This document shows positions 56,256 to 64,000 of a stretch of DNA of 64,000 nucleotides, piece after piece. Position numbers and translations under genes: made by a program. The stretch lies in contig JARFIW010001190.1 in assembly GCA_036346225.1 (NCBI GenBank), positions 124,001 to 188,000 on the forward strand, written 5' to 3'. This stretch comes from Platerodrilus igneus (lineage: Eukaryota; Arthropoda; Insecta; Coleoptera; Lycidae). Position 1 is the first letter of the stretch. The number at the start of each line of letters is the position of its first letter. The notes beneath the pieces were generated by a model that did no database searches, was not told where the DNA came from, and saw only the letters and a program-made list of their open reading frames with translations.

Positions 56256-57447
56256 CTAAAAATCCTGTCCAGGTCTGTTTTCCCTACTCGGTCCTGGTCT
56301 AGCCGTCACCTCAGCGTATGTCCTAGGCGTTTCCACTCGTTCCGTGTCTGTATTAGCAGTCCCGCTCATGTCTGGTGAACTATTCATTCTGGTAGGTCCC
56401 GGTCTAGGTGCAGGTCCCCTTCCTAAACTATTACTCCTAACATATGGTCGTCTCTGTTCCCAATTCTGTCGCTGGTATCCGTAACTATTCCCCCGTCTAG
56501 CGTAGTTGTCCCGTCTATTGTCAAACCTAACTGTGTTGATCTGTCTTTCCCTGTTATCCCGAGGTCGTCCACTACTTACGTCGTCGTACCTCTGCAAGTA
56601 TTCTAGAAACATTTCTCTGTCCACTATGTTCTGTAGTGCTACGTGTTGTCTTACTTCTACCTCGAAGTGTCGTGATAAATACTTGATAATTTGTCGGTCC
56701 GTCAGTGGTGGGTTCAGTTGCTTTGCTATGCTATACTTGCGTATAGCATATTGCTCCTACTTCCTGAAAATTCTCCTTAAATTTCCTGTGATTAAGTCGT
56801 CTCGTACCTGGTCTTGTCTGTGGTCACTCCAGTAGTGCTTTAAAATTTGTTTTCAAAGTCCTGATACGTGTCTATGTCCTGTCCTACTAAATTGTACCAT
56901 GCTTCCGCGTTGTCCTTTAATAAAGCCTTTATCGTATTCAGTTTAGTCTGTTCGTCAAATAAATTTCCCACTAGATTTCTTACACTATTAATAAAAATTT
57001 GTGGATTTACCCTGTTATCGCCATAAAACTTCATGTGTTGGTCCAATGATACTCCACCTGTAGAAAATCTGGGACCATCCCCCGTTAAATTTGACATGTT
57101 GTATTTGATACTACTAACTTCGCGTTCTACCCTGCCTAACTGATCCCTACATGAGTCCGTCACTTCAGTCATTTTACATTAATCTCCTCTTCACAAAAAA
57201 TGCGTACTTTGGACCTTAAATGTCCCATTTCCTGTCGAAGACCTGTAATATCACGCTCATTTTTTTCAACCCTATTTTCAACTTCCCCCATCTTTACGGT
57301 AAGACTATTTTTAAATTCTGAAACTTCTTTATTCGTCTTATCTATTTTCTCACTTAGGGATTCCCTAACTCCTGTTAATGTCTCATTCATTCGGTCAAAT
57401 TTCTTATTCGATTCTTCACTCATCCTCTCTAACATTCTCAATATCAT
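56256..57447 (-). pseudogene. Ty3-like Gag, copy 1 (frameshifted)
   Basis: The N-terminus at 57447 reads MILRMLERMSEESNKKFDRM and runs into a heptad-rich region (GEVENRVEKNERDITGLRQE), a coiled coil. The capsid-like part has DQHMKFYGDNRVNPQIFINS, NTIKALLKDNAEAWYNLVGQ and FENKFLKHYWSDHRQDQVRD, as in retrotransposon Gag. The C-terminal part is basic and Arg/Asn/Pro-rich (DNRRDNYARRGNSYGYQRQN) with no CCHC knuckle. Relative to copy 2, one T is missing near 57169 and one A near 56840, which split the frame. A TAG within the frame at about 56757 is shared with copy 2. Confidence 0.85.
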
Positions 57448-57731
57448 CTCGTTTCCTTGATCCCCGATTCCGTCCTCGACTGATCTCTACTGCCTCCAGC
57501 TTCTTCCATTTTCGTATTTTTTTCACACAATGCACTATCGTCACTTCCAATTTCCACTCCTTGACTCCTTAACCACTCTTTTCTCTGCATACGTTCTAAT
57601 CACTCACACACACACTCAAAATACTCTTAAATTTATACACACACAAACTCTCTCTCTAGATCGCCAGTTTCCTGGAATAAAATCACAAAATTTTATTTGG
57701 AACTCGAGCCTCACTTTTGGGTCGCCAAATT
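57448..57731 (-). promoter_or_regulatory. Leader and primer-binding-site region, copy 1
   Basis: Between the LTR edge (57732) and the gag start. On the minus strand, right after the LTR's ...CACAGCA, comes AAATTTGGCGACCCAAAAGT, where TGGCGACCC is the likely tRNA primer binding site. I could not assign the tRNA. The rest is a leader without coding signal. Confidence 0.6.
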
Positions 57732-59820
57732 TGCTGTGTAATGCTCCTTTGAATGCGGAACTGGCCTAAAAATAAACATTCGAGCCCCACAGATTGGGCG
57801 TCATAATTTGCTGTGATACCACCAAAATCCGGGTACTCCGCTTTTCGAATCGAGCCCCTACGAATTGGATGTCCAGAATGCTGTGAATCCTACGAAAAGC
57901 TATTCATTACTTTAACTGTGTTGGTCCATTGACTTTCTTCTGTTAATCGCCTCGGCTGCTCCCTAGATAACTTTCATCCTCATTCATAAAAAAACAAACA
58001 CATTCCTACCACAAACACGAACGTTAACTCTATTTACATCAATATTCACAATACCTTAAAATTTCAAAATTAAATTTTGGCATAAATTTCAGTATCAGAA
58101 ATTTTCAAGATTACATTTATTATCATTTAAATGTGCATCCTGAATTAAAGTCCTTGTTGGATGCCTACTAATTAATATAACAATATATGCAGACCGGAGT
58201 CTGAGTACAAAGGGAGCATCTACCACCCCTTTACGTTAATTAACCAGGTTCGTCTAATTGAGCTCAAAGACATACCCAAATTTTCATCATAATCCAGAAC
58301 ATCAATACTAAATACCCCTTTCTACCTAAACAAGCAAATTTCACCTTAACATTAAAATTTTATGGTTAGTACAATTTCACTAATGTCTATTTAAAGTAAA
58401 TCAATTATAAAGTAATTCAACACACACAAAAATATCAAAGTTCAAACAAAATAGTATAAATTACCTGAAGGTTACTGCACTCGTAGCTTCAATGTACATC
58501 GTCTCTTTTGTTAATCCCACCATTCCAACTGGGTTATATTTACAGCTTCTGATTCTCAACGCTTTTCAAATTTTCTCCATCACCATTTATTTAAAGTTGT
58601 TTCTGGGCTTTTCCAGAACTCATCTGTGATATCTGACCCTTGTTTTGTGGATCCAGACACATTTATGAACCATTTAATCATTAACACCCCGAAAAATAGC
58701 AAAGAAATTCATACTTCTTTCACCAATATACGCCAAAACTGCCTACTAATGGTGTATTCATTTGTCGTTGTAAATTTTACTAATTGGTACAGTGATACTA
58801 AATTTTATTACCTTGTATCTAAGTGCACTCAAGTACATTCATGTTAGCACGTAAATAACAAACTGTTTTAAATCACCAAAATATACGAGCAAACTTTAAA
58901 TTATTCTATCAAACTAAAATGCACTGTTTAACGTATTGAATCAAGTCGCGGATGTAAGAGAGCTTGTTCATATTCACCTGGGTATATATAGAAGTTAGCC
59001 TGTCTGTCGGTCGAGTCCTCAAAACGGACAATTCTAAAGAACTTCACATTCTCGGTTCCCATTCCGTAGCCTGTGCGTCGGTTTTTACGAATTTTGTACT
59101 CACCCCAGTTAAATCTCAGAAATTCTCACACGGCACGCAAACATGTCCGAGAATAACTAATTAAATTTTATACAGAAATTGTTGTTTCTACCTCTCATAT
59201 GTGCATCTTATTTTCAACCAATCGTGACCCTCGTGACGTTGCTCATATCACGCCTTTAATTATTAGTGTCTTTGTCTTACCACATTATCTTTCCTTCTCT
59301 AACCTGTTCTTAGTGGTGCAAATTGATATTCCTTACTATCGATTATTTCAGTCCATGTGGACTATCTGGGTTAAATAACCCCGTATCGCGCCTTCCCGTG
59401 AATATTAAGCCCCGGTTTCTCCAAGATTCTTTGTAACCATTAATTATCTGCAAAATTTACGCAGAATGAGCTTTTTAAACTACGCAGGTGTTCAAACATA
59501 CTATTAATTCTCAGAGCCTTATTTCGTGGTATTTTAATCTTGGATTTTCACAGGCTTTTATGCTTATTATTAATAATGGTTTAATTAACTCCAATTAAAG
59601 TTGACTTCTATCCTTTCATTTTTAGCGAATACCAATTAAATATTAATTATTATGTGTACACTTTGTTTAATACCGGTTACTTAAAATAGGGTTAATTAAT
59701 ATAAATTTTGCACGTAATTTCCATTTGTTTCTTTATTAGGAATAATTAAATTACACGTAGAGCTTTTTAATACTGTTTCTTTTGATATAAAGCGTCTTGT
59801 ACATGATTTAAATCTCTTAT
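57732..59820 (-). repeat. LTR of the array, shared middle copy
   Basis: Begins TGCTGTGTAATGC at 57732 and is near-identical to 52444 onward. It serves as the 5' LTR of copy 1 and the 3' LTR of copy 2 at once. Differences from the first LTR are mainly single-base indels, for example in runs of A or C at 57765-57775 and 58310-58325. Confidence 0.8.
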
Positions 59821-59969
59821 TTTTACTGAAACGACCGAATTTATTTATGCTTCTTGGTTTTAATAAAGCGTACCTTTTCCCAAAGCTTCTACACGGTGAT
59901 TAAAATTATTTGATGTGATTATTTAATTTTCTACCCTGGTCTAAATATGAGTATTTTCCCCCTATTTGA

Positions 59970-60492
59970 ATACAAATAATCCCACTTATTTGAATGCAAA
60001 TATAAAGCATTTAGACTGCCAAAAAATATTTAGAAAAAAAAATTGCCTATCTCTCTCTATCCTTATCTATCTAACTTACCTACTTTGTCTCCAATCCAAA
60101 AAAATATTTACACCTATCCTATATCCCTATCCTATTCCTAACTCACACCTAATTCTATAAACTGAAATTATCCCTAACTTCATCCTACTTATTCATCTAA
60201 TCCTATATACATCCTATATACCTATCCTATTCCTAACTTTTAACTAATCTTCACTATACTTTACTTCCCCCTACCTAATCTTATATACCTATCCTATTCT
60301 TGTTCTATTCCTAACTCTCCACTAATCTTATATGAAATATCTATCTTAACCTATCTTATTTTCTTCCTAACTTTCTCTTCCTTCTCATCCTAAACCTATT
60401 CCTAATTATCTCCCATATTTATCCTATACCTAGCTTTATTTTCTATACACACCTACTTCTACTCTTCTATATACACCTATTCTATCCCTATC
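59970..60492 (-). repeat. Purine-rich low-complexity tract, copy 2
   Basis: Near-identical copy of 54690-55213, with the same irregular CCTATCCTATTCC units on the plus strand. Confidence 0.75.
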
Positions 60493-61420
60493 CTATTTAA
60501 ATCTAACTCTCTTCTTGACCCTCCAAGTCTTTCTTCTCACCATCCTAATACTCTTCATCCATATCTCTCCCCCTTCTATATCTATACTTAACATCCCTGT
60601 TATCTCACATAAAATAAACTTATCATCCCTATTATCCTTACTCTTAAATATTACTTCTTCTTCAGTCCCTACACTTGTCTGTTTCTCATTTATTATTGTT
60701 TCCCTTTCTGCCGACAAACCAAACGATACTACTTTAAAATTATCGATTTTTCCCTCTATGGAAAATCCTATGTACCTTCTAGAATTTTTGTGTAATGGAA
60801 TCCGCCAGAATGAATTCCTTAAATCTACTTTATTAAAACAAACTTGCCACTTAACCTCATCAAAATAATTCTGCCTTCACCTGCTCCTGATATGCTGCTG
60901 TTGCTTCTACCCCCACTAATTCTGCATTTTCTTGTACTAAAGCTTGAACCTCTACTCTCCTATCCTCTGGACATCTTATTGTGTTGATCTGTTTACCTTC
61001 ATCATCTTCTACCTCTACTACATTAATACTCAACCCCGTGTCATCCTCTGTGACTTCATAACTGCCCTTCCATGGCACTACCCTATCTTTAATCCTTACT
61101 ACCTTCCTTTCCATATCTATCAAAACCCCTAACTTCATCATACAGTCAACACCTAAAATGCTCTGAAACTTCAGTCCAGGTACAATTACAAACTCCTGTT
61201 CACAGCTTAAATCTCCTATATCTATCCTAAGCACCACAACACTATTTACTACAGCAAACTTCTTTTATTTGGAGCTACTAAATGGCTACGCTTTATAGGC
61301 ATAATTCTATCACAAACCTTATCCCTAATTTTGCTGACGAATTCCTCCGATATTAAACTCGCCTCTGCCCCTGTATCAAGTAATACTTCTACATTATTCT
61401 CAAAATTTCTAAATTAATAA
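60493..61420 (-). pseudogene. Ty3-like protease and truncated RT, copy 2
   Basis: Carries the same parts as copy 1: the protease end with ILGVDCMMKLGVLIDMERKV read in one frame here (61237-60860), then the RT start up to FGLS in a shifted frame, then the same unrelated tail (74 codons, 60717-60493). The DTGA block near 61370 is present but separated by a lost A at about 61267. In this copy the junction between the protease and the next segment is in frame, whereas in copy 1 it is not. The two copies therefore complement each other's small lesions. The RT truncation point is identical. Confidence 0.88.
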
Positions 61421-61469
61421 TTGGCAAACATAAATTTTCCTTAGTTTCTGGCTCTACTTCCTCCTCAAT

Positions 61470-62721
61470 TTTGAAAAATTTAAGTGGATGTTCATATACA
61501 TTTACACTGAAATCTAGTGGTCTGTCGCGTTCTAAAATCCTGTCCAGGTCTGTTTTCCCTACTCGGTCCTGGTCTAGCCGTCACCTCAGCGTATGTCCTA
61601 GGCGTTTCCACTCGTTCCGTGTCTGTATTAGCAGTCCCGCTCATGTCTGGTGAACTATTCATTCTGGTAGGTCCCGGTCTGGTGCAGGTCCCCTTCCTAA
61701 ACTATTACTCCTAACATATGGTCGTCTCTGTTCCCAATTCTGTCGCTGGTATCCGTAACTATTCCCCGTCTAGCGTAGTTGTCCCGTCTATTGTCAAACC
61801 TAACTGTGTTGATCTGTCTTTCCCTGTTATCCGAGGTCGTCCACTACTTACGTCGTCGTACCTCTGCAAGTATTCTAGAAACATTTCTCTGTCCACTATG
61901 TTCTGTAGTGCTACGTGTTGTCTTACTTCTACCTCGAAGTGTCGTGATAAATACTTGATAATTTGTCGGTCCGTCAGTGGTGGGTTCAGTTGCTTTGCTA
62001 TGCTATACTTGCGTATAGCATATTGCTCCTACTTCCTGAAAATTCTCCTTAAATTTCCTGTGATTAAGTCGTCTCGTACCTGGTCTTGTCTGTGGTCACT
62101 CCAGTAGTGCTTTAAAAATTTGTTTTCAAAGTCCTGATACGTGTCTATGTCCTGTCCTACTAAATTGTACCATGCTTCCGCGTTGTCCTTTAATAAAGCC
62201 TTTATCGTATTCAGTTTAGTCTGTTCGTCAAATAAATTTCCCACTAGATTTCTTACGCTATTAATAAAAATTTGTGGATTTACCCTGTTATCGCCATAAA
62301 ACTTCATGTGTTGGTCCAATGATACTCCACCTGTAGAAAATCTGGGACCATCCCCCGTTAAATTTGACATGTTGTATTTGATACTACTAACTTCGCGTTC
62401 TACCCTGCCTAACTGATCCCTACATGAGTCCGTCACTTCAGTCATTTTTACATTAATCTCCTCTTCACAAAAAATGCGTACTTTGGACCTTAAATGTCCC
62501 ATTTCCTGTCGAAGACCTGTAATATCACGCTCATTTTTTTCAACCCTATTTTCAACTTCCCCCATCTTTACGGTAAGACTATTTTTAAATTCTGAAACTT
62601 CTTTATTCGTCTTATCTATTTTCTCACTTAGGGATTCCCTAACTCCTGTTAATGTCTCATTCATTCGGTCAAATTTCTTATTCGATTCTTCACTCATCCT
62701 CTCTAACATTCTCAATATCAT
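61470..62721 (-). pseudogene. Ty3-like Gag, copy 2
   Basis: One open frame of 230 codons (62721-62029) covers the coiled coil and the whole capsid-like part that is split in copy 1. It stops at a TAG after DLITGNLRRIFRK; the coding sequence continues in frame beyond the TAG (EQYAIRKYSIAKQLNPPLTD). Further on, one-base deletions (near 61680, 61765 and 61830) break the Arg-rich C-terminus, which is intact in copy 1. No zinc knuckle is visible in either copy. Confidence 0.86.
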
Positions 62722-63001
62722 CTCGTTTCCTTGATCCCCGATTCCGTCCTCGACTGATCTCTACTGCCTCCAGCTTCTTCCATTTTCGTATTTTTTCACA
62801 CAATGCACTATCGTCACTTCCAATTTCCACTCCTTGACTCCTTAACCACTCTTTTCTCTGCATACGTTCTAATCACTCACACACACTCAAAATACTCTTA
62901 AATTTATACACACAGAAACTCTCTCTCAGATCGCCAGTTTCCTGGAATAAAATCACAAAATTTTATTTGGAACTCGAGCCTCACTTTTGGGTCGCCAAAT
63001 T
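62722..63001 (-). promoter_or_regulatory. Leader and primer-binding-site region, copy 2
   Basis: Equivalent of 57448-57731, with the same TTTGGCGACCCAAAAGTGAG next to the LTR border at 63002. Confidence 0.6.
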
Positions 63002-64000
63002 TGCTGTGTAATGCTCCTTTGAATGCGGAACTGGCCCTAAAAATAAACATTCGAGCCCCACAGATTGGGCGTCATAATTTGCTGTGATACCACCAAAATC
63101 CGGGTACTCCGCTTTTCGAATCGAGCCCCTACGAATTGGATGTCCAGAATGCTGTGAATCCTACGAAAAGCTATTCATTACTTTAACTGTGTTGGTCCAT
63201 TGACTTTCTTCTGTTAATCGCCTCGGCTGCTCCCTAGATAACTTTCATCCTCATTCATAAAAAAAAAACACATTCCTACCACAAACACGAACGTTAACTC
63301 TATTTACATCAATATTCACAATACCTTAAAATTTCAAAATTAAATTTTGGCATAAATTTCAGTATCAGAAATTTTCAAGATTACATTTATTATCATTTAA
63401 ATGTGCATCCTGAATTAAAGTCCTTGTTGGATGCCTACTAATTAATATAACAATATATGCAGACCGGAGTCTGAGTACAAAGGAGCATCTACCACCCTTT
63501 ACGTTAATTAACCAGGTTCGTCTAATTGAGCTCAAAGACATACCCAAATTTTCATCATAATCCAGAACATCAATACTAAATACCCTTTCTACCTAAACAA
63601 GCAAATTTCACCTTAACATTAAAATTTTATGGTTAGTACAATTTCACTAATGTCTATTTAAAGTAAATCAATTATAAAGTAATTCAACACACACAAAAAT
63701 ATCAAAGTTCAAACAAAATAGTATAAATTACCTGAAGGTTACTGCACTCGTAGCTTCAATGTACATCGTCTCTTTTGTTAATCCCACCATTCCAACTGGG
63801 TTATATTTACAGCTTCTGATTCTCAACGCTTTTCAAATTTTCTCCATCACCATTTATTTAAAGTTGTTTCTGGGCTTTTCCAGAACTCATCTGTGTATAT
63901 CTGACCCTTGTTTTGTGGATCCAGACACATTTATGAACCATTTAATCATTAACACCCCCGAAAAATAGCAAAGAAATTCATACTTCTTTCACCAATATAC
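63002..64000 (-). repeat. LTR of the array, copy 3 (cut by window edge)
   Basis: Near-identical to the first 1000 bases of the other two LTRs. Whether a third internal region follows lies outside the window. Confidence 0.85.

Larger units (their letters stand above)
52444..64000 (-). mobile_element. Tandem array of a non-autonomous Ty3/gypsy-like LTR retrotransposon
   Basis: The start TGCTGTGTAATGCTCC occurs at 52444, 57732 and 63002, so the period is 5288 then 5270 bases. Each unit is an LTR (about 2.1 kb by comparison with family A; exact right end not fixed) followed by an internal region of about 3.2 kb with gag, protease and part of RT on the minus strand. The order is LTR-internal-LTR-internal-LTR, with the third LTR cut by the window edge. 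Next to each internal LTR border the minus strand reads TTTGGCGACCCAAAAGTGAG, a primer-binding-site-like sequence beginning TGG. Copies are about 99 percent identical by eye. Confidence 0.9.

Noticed and set aside
55236..57769. Plus-strand open frames opposite the Ty3-like gag and pol
   Set aside because: Shadows of the minus-strand coding sequence; no motifs and low-complexity Ser/Leu-rich translation.
1..64000. CRISPR array, bacterial operons, ribosome binding sites
   Set aside because: No regularly spaced short repeats with unique spacers and no prokaryotic gene organisation; the content is that of an animal genome.

Overview
The window looks like a transposon-packed, AT-rich, gene-poor stretch of an arthropod genome, most probably an insect. 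The evidence is the element mix (Penelope-like, BEL/Pao, Ty3-like, piggyBac, mariner, Polinton/adintovirus-like, jockey and other LINEs, and tRNA-derived SINEs), long (TA)n tracts, and spliceosomal-type sites. I found no complete host gene. The best host-coding candidate is one clean exon-like segment at 24449-24544. Nearly all coding signal is broken transposable-element sequence.

Layout. 1-3.5 kb: sparse AT-rich DNA with a Penelope RT scrap on the minus strand. 3.5-9.5 kb: three long noncoding elements (families A, B and C), each with TG...CA ends, strung together through (TA)n tracts. 9.6-10.8 kb: a TIR element carrying a decayed transposase. 11-16 kb: two relics of Polinton/adintovirus-like structural genes, a perfect-looking hairpin and a LINE RT relic. 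16.4-20.7 kb: a 119-bp-arm inverted repeat around (TA)n, then a second A-B pair. 20.7-22.5 kb: a CpG-rich segment with inverted ends, a LINE tail, and a third Polinton-like relic that keeps part of the packaging ATPase. 23-27 kb: an orphan minus-strand ORF, a short direct repeat, the exon-like segment and a decayed DDE-type transposase. 29.8-31.8 kb: the second C copy. 32-33.4 kb: a second, unrelated piggyBac relic and two tandem SINEs.

36.8-44.3 kb: a decayed BEL/Pao retrotransposon (gag, zinc knuckles, protease, RT/RNase H, integrase) on the plus strand. A deleted mariner sits in its gag and a piggyBac element sits just upstream of its integrase, both with recognisable target duplications. 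44.3-50.2 kb: LINE tails, a jockey RT relic on the minus strand, and a longer LINE RT. 50.2-52.35 kb: a Penelope-like element with RT and GIY-YIG domains.

52.4 kb to the end: a tandem array of one minus-strand Ty3-like, gag-protease-partial-RT element with a period near 5.28 kb (LTR-internal-LTR-internal-LTR, the last LTR cut by the window edge). Its pol lacks the YVDD block, RNase H and integrase, so the element looks non-autonomous. The LTRs are diverged relatives of the solo A elements. The copies differ largely by one-base indels in homopolymers, so some apparent frameshifts may be assembly error.

The genes do not form a pathway. They are independent mobile-element parts, and the value of the window lies in nesting order, shared lesions and unassigned repeat families.
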